DNA of 64,000 nucleotides from Flaccisagitta enflata (Eukaryota; Chaetognatha; Sagittoidea; Aphragmophora), in the NCBI GenBank assembly GCA_965153355.1, contig OZ231128.1, forward strand, positions 38,130,001 through 38,194,000. Direction: 5' to 3'. The position numbers were made by a program, and so were the translations under genes. The first letter of the stretch is position 1; the number at the start of each line of letters is the position of its first letter. The notes beneath the pieces are model-generated. The model had not been told where the DNA came from. It ran no database searches and worked only from the letters and a program-made list of their open reading frames with translations. This document shows, piece after piece, positions 32,395 through 44,005 of this stretch.

Positions 32395-34915
32395 CCTCTC
32401 CTTTTTCCTTTTCTTTTTCTTCTTTTTCTTCCTCTTCTACTACCGGGTCATCAATCTGGACTGGTTTGGCAATTGTTTTTTTTTGTAGTACTATGTTTGA
32501 CATTTTTTGTATCAAAATCTTATTGGTCTGAGTCAAATACATTGTCAACAACATCCATTTGGAGAAAAACAAGCCTTTTCAGATATAGCTCAAATTAGCC
32601 TTAGTTTATCAAAACTGTTTTTCTTGGCTCTTATTTCTCATTGGATTGAGCAGCAAATGTCAGATTTGTCTCGGTTGAAGATATTTTAATAGATTTTAAA
32701 AAACATTTTTAAGTTGAGACTATTTTAACATTTGTAGCTCAAACTGATCAAAAATGAGGGAAAATAGCTTTGATGAAAAAGGGATAAATTGAGTTTAAGC
32801 AACAAATACTTGTTTTACACTTTTTTTTTATAAGAACGTCATTTTTTTTTCGAAGGCTTCATGTTCTTATTTTCAAGGCCAAATAAAGCTTTCAACGTTC
32901 TTAAAGCGTTCTTAATTTAAAATACTAAATAAACTATAAGGAACCTTATAATATACTATTATTTGATTATATTAAATATATTTCTTTTGAATACTATTAA
33001 AACAAATGCTCAATATTAATATCTGGGGATATTTTCTTGGTTTTTATATTAGAAGTTAAAAAAATTTAGCTTAGTTATACTAAAATATTAGTGTTTTGTT
33101 AATATTCTTTAAATGTTACTTTAAGCGAAATCTTTTCTCATGATTTGAAGCCTTCGTATGTTCTTAAGATGTTCTTAATTTTGGGGCGATTCGAAGCCTT
33201 GATGTTCTTATAAACTAGGTTCTTATAAAAAAAAAAAAGTGTACTTCAAATTGATGTTGTGGACAAAATATTTGACACAGACCAATGAAATTTTGACACA
33301 AAAAACGTCAAACATAATACTATACAGGAAAATCAATTCCAGGTTCTTGAGAAGAAGCATCTGAGGGTAAAAGCTTAATACTTTTTCCCAATCCAGATTG
33401 ATGACCCTGTACTATTTCTTCTGCTTCTTTTTCTGCCTCTTCTTCTGCCTCTTCTTCTGCTTCTTCTTCTGCCTCTTCTTCTGCCTCTTCTTCTTTTTCT
33501 CATCGGCATCACAAAATTTGGTTCTGGTTGTTCTTCTTCATCGTCTTCTTTTTTTCTTCTTCTCATCATCAACACCAACACCAACAACAACCTCTTTTTT
33601 ACTTCTGTCGCAAACAGGCGCGTCCTAACGACGTCATCCAGCATTTGGGTGACAGTCGCATCACCGCGACGCTTCAAGCCATGATTCAACTCGAAGAGAA
33701 CGGCGGCGAACTCCCTGATGAAACGCCGGAAGCAACCTGTCAAGCTCCTCCCACGAAACAAACGACACCACCAACAACGGTATCGGCAGCTGCGTCACCG
33801 CCTCCAACTACCTCACCCAATATCGAAGTGGTCAACCAGCAACAAGTCAAGGAAGAAGCCACTCCTGAACAACCTAGTGACGCTCCAGCTCCTCCTCCTC
33901 CTCCGTCAGCAGAGGATCAATCGAAACAGCTCAAAGAGGCCGGAAATGTGGCTTACAAGAAGAAGGACTTCGACGAAGCGCTGCGACTTTACGAGGCTGC
34001 ATTTGAAAAGGATGTCACTAATATGAGCATCTTGTCCAATATAGCAGCCGTACATTTTGAGAAGGGAGATCTAGATGCCTGCATCGCCAAGTGTCACGAG
34101 GTAATTTTTTTTCTCTCTCTTACTTATGTCGTGACTTGTGTTAAGAGTGAGATTTAAAAAGAAACCTTTCAAAAACAACAACAAAAACAATTCTGACAAC
34201 AACTAAAAGAATACATTAAAACAACATTGACAACAACAATAGCAACAACAATGACAACAATAACAACAATGACAACAATAACAACAATGACAACAATAAC
34301 AACAATGACAACAATAACATTAATGACAACAATAACAAAAAGTCAACAACAAAATTGTTGAAAACCAATGGGTTAGAGAACATAACAACACCGGATGAAC
34401 CCCCACAAGTCAACAACAGCGACGACAACCAAGGATACGACAACACGATGAGAAACAAAATACCAACGCAACGGGTTTGATAAAATAACAACAGCAACAA
34501 CAACCATGGAAAAATATCAGCAACAAAAACATGACAACAACAAAAAAAACAAAAAGAAAAACAAAAAAAACAAAACAACTACAGCAATTAAAGCAACAAC
34601 AACAACAACAACCAAAATACGATAACAACAACCGAAATACAACGACAACATCAACAACAACCAGAACAACAATCGAAATACGACAACAACAAAAACGATA
34701 GCAACACAAACTTTAACGACAACAAAAACATCGCGAAAAAGAGGAACAACAACAACAACAACAACAGCCTCAATAGCAACAACAACAACAACAGCGGCAA
34801 CAGCAACAACAACAACAGCGGCAACAGCAACAACAACAGTAACAACAACGAAACATCCAGAACTACAAATATAACTACCACTTCAAAAAACAAAACAAGA
34901 AAAACATTTACGGTT

Positions 34916-34966
<51 letters not shown>

Positions 34967-34986
34967 GAAACAACAACAACAACAGC

Positions 34987-35027
<41 letters not shown>

Positions 35028-35960
35028 CCACCACCAGCAGCAGCCGCAACAACAAGCAACACAAGTCTTTTGCAATAAAAAAAAAACCGCGTAAAGAAAA
35101 GAACAACTGCAACTGTAACATCAGAAATAGCTTGTCGATTTTGGTTTCTCACCACAGTCCGCAAATCTAACATTTTTAATCGCGTGCACGCGACTCTACA
35201 ACTCGCTTTGTCTGTCTGTCAGTTGGTCGGTCTGTTCGTCACTCTTTTTTTTTATATTGATTTTATTTCTTTAAGTCATTTAAAGTCATTTAAGAGTATA
35301 CTAAGTCATTCTAAGTCAACCTTTAAGAGTATACTAAGTCATTCTAAGTCAACCCGCGAGACTTATAGGTGTTGGCCTTGTTCAATTGATATTCTTCCTG
35401 CATTTTCCCCTGTCCATTAATTGATCATGTTAAGGCCGTCGACGTGGGACGAGAGCATCGCGCGGATTTCAAACTGATCGCCAAGGCTTTGGCGCGAATC
35501 GGCAACGCTTTCTTGAAGAAGAAAGACGACAAAGAAGCTCTCAAGTATTTCCACAAGTCACTGTCAGAACATCGCGCCCCTGACGTCGTCAAGCGAGTGC
35601 AGCAGATGGAGAAGGCCATCAAAATGGCGGAAGCCAAAGCGTACGTCAATCCGGATATTGCCGAGCAAGAAAGAGTCAAAGGAAACGATTGCTTCACTAA
35701 GGGGGATTTCCCCAACGCTGTCAAATACTACACGGAGGTATGTAAAGATTTTTTTTCAATGTTTTTTTTTGAGTGTGTGAGCGCGCGCGCGTGCGCATGA
35801 GTGTCAGTTTGAGTCAGTTTGACACTGTCAGTGTGTGTTTGTTTGCGTTTGAGTATTTTTTCCTTATCTCTGCGTAGGAAGGGGCGATTGTTTTTTTTTT
35901 TTTTGTCTGTCCACTTGTCTGTCTGACCACTTGTCTGACTGACCGTCCAAAAAGAATCTG

Positions 35961-36011
<51 letters not shown>

Positions 36012-36558
36012 CTCGCTCTCGCTCTCGCTCTCGCTCTCTCTCTCTCTCTCTCTCGCTCTCATTTTTTCAAATTTCAAATTTTCCATACAGGCCTTAAAAC
36101 GCAACCCAGACGACGCTAAGATCTACTCAAACCGCGCTGCGGCCTACAGCAAACTGATGGAGTTCAATCTCGCTCTCAAAGACTGCGACAAATGTGTGGA
36201 GCTCGACCCGACCTTTATCAAGGGTCACATCCGTAAAGGTCACGTCTGCATCGCCTTGAAGAACTACTCCAAGGCCGAACACGCTTTTAAAGACGCACTC
36301 GCCATCGATTCGACCAACGTGGAAGCCATGGAGGGATACCGCAACGCCTCTAGGTCCGCCTCCGCGGATCCCGAAGCCGTCCGTCAACGAGCGATGCAAG
36401 ATCCTGAAGTCGTCGGTATTCTTCAAGACCCCGCCATGCAGATGATCTTGGATCAAATGCAGAGGGAACCCGAGGCAGCCAGCGAACATCTCAAAGATCC
36501 AGCGGTTGCTTCGAAATTGAAGAAACTCATGGAATCTGGCATTCTGTCCATGAGATAA
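31152..36558 (+). CDS. STIP1: HOP / STIP1 co-chaperone, five exons
   Basis: Exons 31152-31371, 31600-31868, 33618-34100, 35435-35737 and 36091-36558 join in phase into about 580 residues (human STIP1 is 543). HOP holds HSP70 and HSP90 together so that clients pass from one to the other, in the cytosol. TPR1 starts LKTKGNEALSKG with LFSNRSAAY and GKGWQRKATAL, so the Lys/Asn/Asn/Lys/Arg carboxylate-clamp positions are present. A DP1 segment follows (FGFPDLWEKLEKHP ... DSRITATLQ). TPR2A (LKEAGNVAYKKKDFDEAL ... AKALARIGNAFL), TPR2B (KGNDCFTKGDFPNAVKYY ... SNRAAAYSKLMEF) and a C-terminal DP2 (MQDPEVVGILQDPAMQMIL) complete the family order. Between DP1 and TPR2A is a Pro/Gln/Thr-rich linker longer than in the human protein. 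Intron 4 begins with GT and ends after a CT run. Introns 2 and 3 are rich in TTG/CAA repeats and transposons. Confidence 0.95.
31985..32395. repeat. TTG-rich tract in HOP intron 2
   Basis: Imperfect (TTG)n at 31985-32230 and a purer TTG run at 32366-32394. Non-coding; possible source of slippage. Confidence 0.9.
32458..33343. mobile_element. Foldback element in HOP intron 2
   Basis: Outer arms of about 105 bp pair (TTTGACATTTTTTGTATCAAAAT at 32497 with its near-complement at 33290; CATTGTCAACAACATCCA with TGATGTTGTGGACAAA). A second inner pair joins ACTTTTTTTTTTATAAGAAC at about 32817 to GTTCTTATAAAAAAAAAAAAGTG near 33220. No open frame or clear target duplication; class unknown. Confidence 0.65.
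34150..35050. repeat. CAA/AAC-rich tract in HOP intron 3
   Basis: About 900 bp of imperfect CAA/ACA repeats with purer runs at 34916-34965 and 34973-35030. Long Gln/Asn/Thr or Val/Leu/Cys open frames here are repeat artefacts. Confidence 0.95.
35173..35382 (-). mobile_element. Helentron-like element in HOP intron 3, complete
   Basis: Reverse orientation: TTTTTAATCGCGTGCACGCGAC, CTCTACAACTCGCTTTGTC, short GTCTGTCTGTC, AAGTCATTTAAAGTCATT repeats and ATAGGTGTTGGCCTTGTT. Its end lies about 50 bp before the exon 4 acceptor. Confidence 0.8.
35965..36062. repeat. (CT)n at the 3' end of HOP intron 4
   Basis: CT run interrupted by CTCG units, immediately before the exon 5 acceptor at 36090; could act as an extended polypyrimidine tract. 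Confidence 0.85.
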
Positions 36559-36773
36559 TCATGTTTTTTTTTTTAAATTCTTATCCCAAGTTGTTATTCT
36601 CGAATTTACAATCTACAAGTTACAATGTTTTTTGTAGGTAGGGGCGTAATGGTTTCCCCTTGCTAGAGCTTTTTTTCCCATAGATTATCGTGGTAGGATT
36701 AGACCTAGCTGTATTTTTATTTATCTTCAAAATCTGAAAAAGTGAAGCCCATTTTGGGCACTGGCACTTCGCT

Positions 36774-37062
36774 CAGGGGTGTATAATGTTGAGCAGCCTT
36801 TGATTTTTCCCCCTGGTCTTTCATTTCCTTCCCCGCCGGGTCAAAGAATTGTTTGATTTTTCATCTCATAGGGTATGAATATAGTATAAATATGGTCAGA
36901 ATAGTGTAAAATGGTGTTGAAGTAGTCAAGTACTATCTTTTGGATCTATCAAAAGTGTAAAATCTTCAAAAATTTTGTTTTTTCTTCTTTTTCACCCTTT
37001 TATTTTCTTCCCATCTCTAAACCCTTGGATTTTATTCCCCAATTCAACTTTATACACCCCTG
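36774..37062. mobile_element. hAT-type MITE with 8-bp duplication
   Basis: 289 bp, ends CAGGGGTGTATAATGTTGA and TCAACTTTATACACCCCTG. The direct repeat ACTTCGCT flanks it exactly (36766-36773 and 37063-37070). An 8-bp duplication with CAGGGGTG ends is the signature of hAT elements. Lies between HOP and AHA1. Confidence 0.9.
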
Positions 37063-37168
37063 ACTTCGCTTGCTGTTACCAATCTTTATCCCGATCGGCT
37101 CACTGTTCCGCATGAATGAGCAGTGTATTGTTATACCAGTTCGCTAACGAATTTCGGTGCTACCAAAA

Positions 37169-37176
37169 GAATATTC
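37169..37176 (+). promoter_or_regulatory. Possible minimal heat-shock element before AHA1
   Basis: GAATATTC (one GAA and one TTC core correctly spaced) about 240 bp before the AHA1 ATG. Only two pentamers, so chance is a real possibility. Confidence 0.25.
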
Positions 37177-37414
37177 ATAACTTCGAAAATATCGGCAACT
37201 TTATTTTTTTTTTTTCTGATGCGTAATCTAAATTATTGTATTCGTTGTTTACCGTTCGAGATTCTCTACGTCTCTTGGCTACTGTTTGCAGTGTCGTGTT
37301 AGCTCTTGTTTTTACGCCATTTTTGCCTTTTTATTAAAGTTGCACGACCGTATTTGGAAGTATGTGATAGAACGGTGAAGCTTCAATTAAGTTGATAAGA
37401 GGAAACACAGCAAA

Positions 37415-38846
37415 ATGGCGAAATGGGGTGAAGGCGACCCTCGGTGGATCGTGGAAGAACGACCGGATGCCACTAATGTAAACAATTGGCATTGGAGCGA
37501 GAGAGACGCTGGCAAATGGTCGATAGATAGATTGAGGGCGCTGCTACTAGATGTCGCTTTTGAAGCCGACGGAAAACGGGTCAGGATCAATGAGGCCCAA
37601 AAAATTGAAGGAGAAGCCATCGTTAATAACAGGTGTGTGTGTGTGTCTGTGTGTGTCTATGTGTGTTTGCGTGCGTGTTTCTGTATGTGTTTGTGTGTAA
37701 CGTGTGTATGTGTGTCGTGTGTGTGTGTGTCAGTGTGTCAGTGTGATGTGTGTCAGCTTGCAAGGCTTTCATCCTTTGTAAATTGGAGAATTCTGGCCTC
37801 CTTTTGTAAGGGCAATGTTGTTTCCACTTTCATAGGTGAGTATTTCTGTTTGAGTGTGTGTCTTTGTCTTGACAGACAGACACGCTCTCACGCTTGTTTT
37901 TGAATTATCCGATTCTTTTTAAATGCCATCCAGGAAAGCCAAGTTGATCTATCTTTACGATTGGAAGATCAGCGGCAAATGGGAGGGCGATTATCTCGAC
38001 TCTTCCTCCTCATCCCCGCTGGTTTCCGGTACTTTTGAGATCAACGGCCTCAGCGACGAGAACGACATTGACGAAGTGGACGTGGAGATTGTGACCACCG
38101 ACAACTCTGACGAAGGCTACGAATTCAAGACTCTCGTCAGAAACGTCGGCGTGGTTCAGATTCGACAATCGCTGCAGACATACGTCGATGAATTGAAGCG
38201 AGATTTCGCCAAGGACTTGATCAAACCCGTTGCAAGCAAAATGACGACGACGGCGAAGACAACGGCGACGACGGTGACGACAAACGCGGCATTGGCGTCG
38301 AAACTCAATGGCGTCGTCATTTCTCACCCCGCAGCCAACAGTCAACCAACGTCTACGAAAACCTCCAACTTTTCTTCCTCCATACTTCATCAAATCAAAT
38401 CAAATCAAATCAGCGCAAAAATCTCCACGACTCGCATTTCTCTCAAAGACACATTCGATTGCGATCCTGGTCGGCTCTTCGACATCTTTACGGATCCCCA
38501 ACTGATTGCTGCGTGGACCAAGTCGCCCGTCGATTTCCAATTGACGCGCGGCGCCAACTTCCGGCTCTTTGGCGGCAACGTTTCCGGCGTCGTCGAGGAT
38601 TTCAACCCTGGTGTCAGCTTGAAACTTCAATGGCGATTTCAGTCGTGGGTCGAAGGACACTTTTCTCAGGTCGACGTGACGCTGGAGAATAATACATCGG
38701 CCGCTGCCGGCGTCAAAACCACGTTTCGATTGGAACAATCAGAAGTGCCTTCCGATCAAGAACAGGCCACCATCGAAGGATGGAAAAGAAATATTTTTAG
38801 CGCTATTAAAGCCACGTTCGGGGTCGGGGAGTTACGGTTTAGTTGA
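37415..38846 (+). CDS. AHSA1: AHA1, activator of HSP90 ATPase, two exons
   Basis: Exons 37415-37632 and 37934-38846 join in phase (AG|G) to 376 residues; human AHSA1 has 338. AHA1 binds the HSP90 middle domain and accelerates its ATP hydrolysis. The N-terminal domain shows NNWHWSERDAGKWS, then EGEAIVNNRKAKLIYLYDWK across the splice. The C-terminal START-like AHSA1 domain (about 240-376) shows LKDTFDCDPGRLFDIFTDP, RLFGGNVSGVVEDFNPG, LKLQWRFQSWVEGHFS and GWKRNIFSAIKATFG. A Thr/Ala/Lys-rich linker accounts for the extra length. The single intron begins with a GT/TG repeat. The stop codon is followed within 10 bp by a GA microsatellite. Confidence 0.95.
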
Positions 38847-38850
38847 CGAC

Positions 38851-39779
<929 letters not shown>

Positions 39780-39780
<1 letters not shown>

Positions 39781-42024
39781 ACAGACAGAGACGGAGAGAC
39801 AGAAGAGAGGATTTTACAGATTTTTTTTATAACTGTGGTGATATTTATCACTTATCAGCTTATTATTGAATGACTATCTCACTAGCTACTTGAAAATTTT
39901 CGATCTCAATGTCGGTTATTCACTGTCTCTTTCCTTGTTAGGTACAAAAACACTTTTACTTAAATATTGTTTGCACTTAAAATTATAGTATTGCAAATAT
40001 AATACAATTTTCAGCTGTAAGACTCTTAACATCTTATGTTTTGGTAAATCAACTGGGATTGAAGGACTGAATCTACCATAGGTCGGGGTGCAATCGAAGA
40101 CAAAATTTGATCATTCAAAATGTTTTTTTAGCAATATCATAGACGTTGTAAGTTTGTACATTTTATCAATGAACAATGATAATTAGTTTGTGTTTAGACT
40201 ATTTTTGCATTAAAAACCATTTTTGTGTCCAAAGCAACTGTGACATGTAGGAATAAACGTAAAAAAAAAGAAGTTTTCAAGGAAAATCTTACTTTACAAT
40301 CTGACATATCTTGGGTAAAATTATAACTTTGCATAGAGATTCAAAAAATGTCATTTTCAAAAACATAGCGTCTTTCTAAAGACTTGTAAGATGAGGGCCA
40401 TGTATTTAGATATGCAAAATTTTTCATTCAGAAGCAGAATTATAATTTTACCCAACAACTTTCTGAACTTTTCCTCTCATTTTTGGGAGAAATTTTCATG
40501 TTTTATTGAATAACTTTGGTCTTTACGAACATATAATAGAAACTTTTTATATTGTAATAATTTCTTTATATTCTTAAAGAAATCAGGAGTGCAAATTTTT
40601 TTATTTCAAAACTTGTCACTAACTAGGATAACTATAGGTGATTTCCGGCGGCAGACTCACAGGCTTAATTGGTATGAATAATGTTTAATTATGAGTAATT
40701 CTTAGGCCAATTTGTCTCGGCCGTCTTTTAACAGCAATTGATTATGCATCAGTGAACACAACGCCATGATTACAGCAAGAAAACCCGGCCTGAATTCGTC
40801 TTAGGTTTTCTATTTTACGCTTTTATGATTGATGGACGCGGTCTTATTATCAAGTAACCACAGTGTAACCTGAGCTCTTTTTATCAACCTTTTATCAAAG
40901 CAGCTTCTTGTCAGGTATTTTTGGATTGGAAGGTCTAGATCAGGTTCTGACCAAAGTATGAGATCACATTTGTCACTTATTTTGCGCGCGATGAACGTTA
41001 AAACGCGCCTAAAAGAGAATAAGGCAAAAACGACATTTTTCCATCAATTTTCATAATATAATTAACACAACTTATGACGGGGTTATGATAAATGATAAAC
41101 ATATGGAAATAAGACCCAAGGAGGTCTAAGACAACATAGTAAGTGCCCATCATAAAAGAAATGCACATGCATTCTTGTTCTTGGCTCTGTACGCAAAAAT
41201 TGAATTTCGGACAATTGGTATTTTTCAACAATTCAATTGTCCCAACCATGTCTGGTATGTGTAGATAATCTCGGTTTTCATGACACAGGTGTATTATGTC
41301 CAAATTTTGTCTCCAAGATTTATATGATAGGCAATTGAATAGACCTAAGCTAAAATTCCCTCCCATTGACACATTTTCCATCCCCTAGGAGTGGAAAACC
41401 GAATTTCGGACAATTGGTATTTTTCAACATTTTTGATGGCAAAGGCCGCTTTGCATTGACATGGTTAAAAAGGGACATTTTCCCCAACGCAATCAGCTGA
41501 GACGTTCTCAAGGGACTATGGTAAAACTCAAGGAAGCCTCTTTATCTTTGATATCTAGTAGGAAGTAACTAGCGATGTACCTGAATTTGCTAATATTGCA
41601 GCGTTTCACTTGGCTCTTTCACAGACTTAGAAAAAAATCATGAATTTTGGTCAAAATTGCCATAATTTTGAAAACTTGATATTTGTACGTTCCAGATGAT
41701 TCTGAACCGAATGAGACTGACTTTTTTATACCAAAAAATTTTACCACTACCCCTGACCCCAGCCTCTAGGGGCCCCTAGGGGGGCCTGGAGGCGCCATTA
41801 AGCTTGCGCAATTGTCAATTCTAATCCCCCTGACCCACAAGATTGCAAATCGATCACTGGTTACTTCCATAATCAAGTTCTGAAAATTCGACTTTTTCGC
41901 CTCTAAATGTGAGTCTTTCACTGGAAATCACCTATATGTAACAATTTATTGTGACTGAAAGTCAAATTTTGTCTTCGTTTGCACCTCGACATAGGAAAAA
42001 AATTAAGACAAAGCAAAACACTCC
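39780..42024. other. Intergenic between AHA1 and the glutamate receptor end
   Basis: AT-rich and without a recognised gene. AATTTCGGACAATTGGTATTTTTCAACA occurs twice (about 41202 and 41403), suggesting a small duplication. A GGGGCCCCTAGGGGGGCC block lies at about 41765. Confidence 0.5.
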
Positions 42025-42476
42025 TTTTTAGTCGCGGACAAGCGACTCTATAAGAGGCTTTGTCCGTCCGTTGGTCGGTCGGTCCGTGGTGATCGAGTTT
42101 GAAAGTGTGAAAATGCGCATTTTCGCCCCTGCCCACCCGTCCGCGACTGGTATTGGCCGTGTATCCGGCCTTGTTATTAATGCACATCAATGAGGTTTTG
42201 TCCGTTGGTTAGTTGTTGTGCTATTGGTCCGTAGCGCATTTGTTTGACGATCCTTACATCGCACATATTGGCCCACTTGGCCTTGTATGGGATCAGAGAC
42301 ATTTATCGAAACAAGGCCGGATACACGGCTACCCCAGTCGGGTGTGGGTGGGCAGAAGACCATTTGGGCAGGAGCAGCGTCGTCACCGAATAAAAAAAAA
42401 CAAAAAAGTCAAGTGTAACCGACCAGCCGACCGACGGACAAAGCGGGGTGTAGAGTCGCGTGCACGCGACTAAAAA
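42025..42476. mobile_element. Three Helentron-like copies in a row
   Basis: 42025-42175 (reverse, complete: TTTTTAGTCGCGGACAAGCGAC to TATCCGGCCTTGTT); about 42190-42286 (reverse, lacking the hairpin, matching the 7762 subfamily at TTTGACGATCC); 42310-42476 (forward, complete: AACAAGGCCGGATACACGGC to GTCGCGTGCACGCGAC plus TAAAAA). All non-coding. Confidence 0.8.
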
Positions 42477-42479
42477 GAC

Positions 42480-43530
42480 AGTCTGAATCTTCGAGCATTT
42501 TAGCATACCCAAAATTGATAATTAATCTGTCTGTGTATTATGGGTATGCCAAAATGCTCGAAAATTCGTTTTTTCGTTTGATGTTTGTGATCCTAAAAAA
42601 ACAAGTGTTTTGCTTGGTTATCACTGACACTGTACCATTTGGGTGCTTCACATAGCAAAAGTTGCTTATTTTTTTCATCCTCTTTGATTAATGTGGAGTG
42701 GGCAATTTTAGGACCCCTACCATTTTTCTTTTATCAAAAATTGTTCATCTTCCGTTTTTTAGAAAATTGTTTTTGAGAGCCTAATTTGTATATTGCAGTG
42801 GGATAAAAAAGTATGCTGATCTTCTCTGAATTAGCTTTTATAAACTTCTGCTCTTTAGAGAATTGTTAACCTGCTTTTTCACAAGCTCTTATGTAACTTA
42901 TGCTCTGATATTTTGATTTATTTTCACAAAAATCAATGTTTTCTAAAACTAACGATTGTTCCTTTTGTAACAAGACTACACAGGATTTTGCTGAATTCTG
43001 GGAAATCTGAGTAAACTTTAAGGCCAAAACAAAAACGGAAGATGAAGGAATTTTGAGAAAAGGAAAACGGTTATCTTCATGATTTTTTTCACTCCATATT
43101 AGGTTAGCGGGACGAGAAGAAAATCAAATTTTTTGCTATGCGAAGCACGCAAACTGTACCATGCACACGCTGTCTCTGCGAGAAAATGAAAGGTAGGTAA
43201 ATAATTGTAGGTAACGCTTTCGCATAAAATAGATACTCTGTCTCAACATAAAGTTTCAAATTAATTACAAAACGTGTAAGCTAGTGGAGGTAGGACTACG
43301 TTGCTTAGAAGCCAGTATAAGAGGAGATAATTTCTATTTTTCTTTCTCATTTCTTTTTCACATCGCTGTCTTAGCCATCTGTTGCATATAGTTTCGCTGC
43401 AAGGGCCTTATGTACCATCATGACCAAAAATTTAATGGCAAAAGTGATCAGTACGGCTTTTACCTGATCTCCTAAAGAAATTCTTAGCTCACTTCACGCT
43501 TGATTGCCCTTCACTAGTTTGGTGTTGGCT
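42480..43530. other. Intergenic with hairpin elements
   Basis: A perfect-looking hairpin at 42497-42562 (CGAGCATTTT...AAAATGCTCG). A larger inverted pair has CATCTTCCGTTTTTTAG near 42740 and AAAACGGAAGATGAAGG near 43034, related to sequence at about 10900. No gene seen. Confidence 0.5.
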
Positions 43531-43531
43531 A

Positions 43532-43955
43532 CAGTAGATCTCGTCTAGACTTGAGATAACAGGGGCAAGCATCGTAGAAAAACAAATGAAGCCAGGGGAG
43601 TGATATTTGAAACATGGACTAATAAAAGGATGCTTTATTGCCTATGATAGCTGGTTGCTATGGAAATGCATTTCTATGTAATTTCGCTAAAATATCAATA
43701 TTTTGAGAAATTTTTTGAGGGAACATTCTTAAAGATTAAATTTGCTACAATTTTCCCACAGTATGTTCTGTAAGAATGTCGTTCATTTAGCGGTTGCTAG
43801 GGGTTGTCACACATAGATAGGCCCCCTAGCAACGGCCAAACAAGCAATATTCTTACAGAACATACTGTGGGAAAGATGTAGCAAATTTCACTTTAAGCAA
43901 TGTTCCCTAATAAAATCCCTCAAAATATTGATATTCTAGCAAGAATACATGGAAA
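43532..43955. mobile_element. CAGTAG MITE, right end lost
   Basis: Starts after TA with CAGTAGATCTCGTCTAGAC and has the interior of the 30405 copy, including CCACAGTATGTTCTGTAAGAAT and CCTAGCAACGGCC. It stops at about 43955 without the right terminus, roughly 50 bp from the receptor stop codon, and may supply receptor 3' untranslated sequence. Confidence 0.7.
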
Positions 43956-44005
43956 TGTGTGTTAATTCTGCGAAAAATTGAGGACGTCCCAGCCTCAGAA
44001 AAAGT

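Noticed and set aside
34651-35121. 156-codon Val/Leu-rich frame resembling a membrane protein
   Set aside because: Complement of the CAA/AAC intronic repeat.
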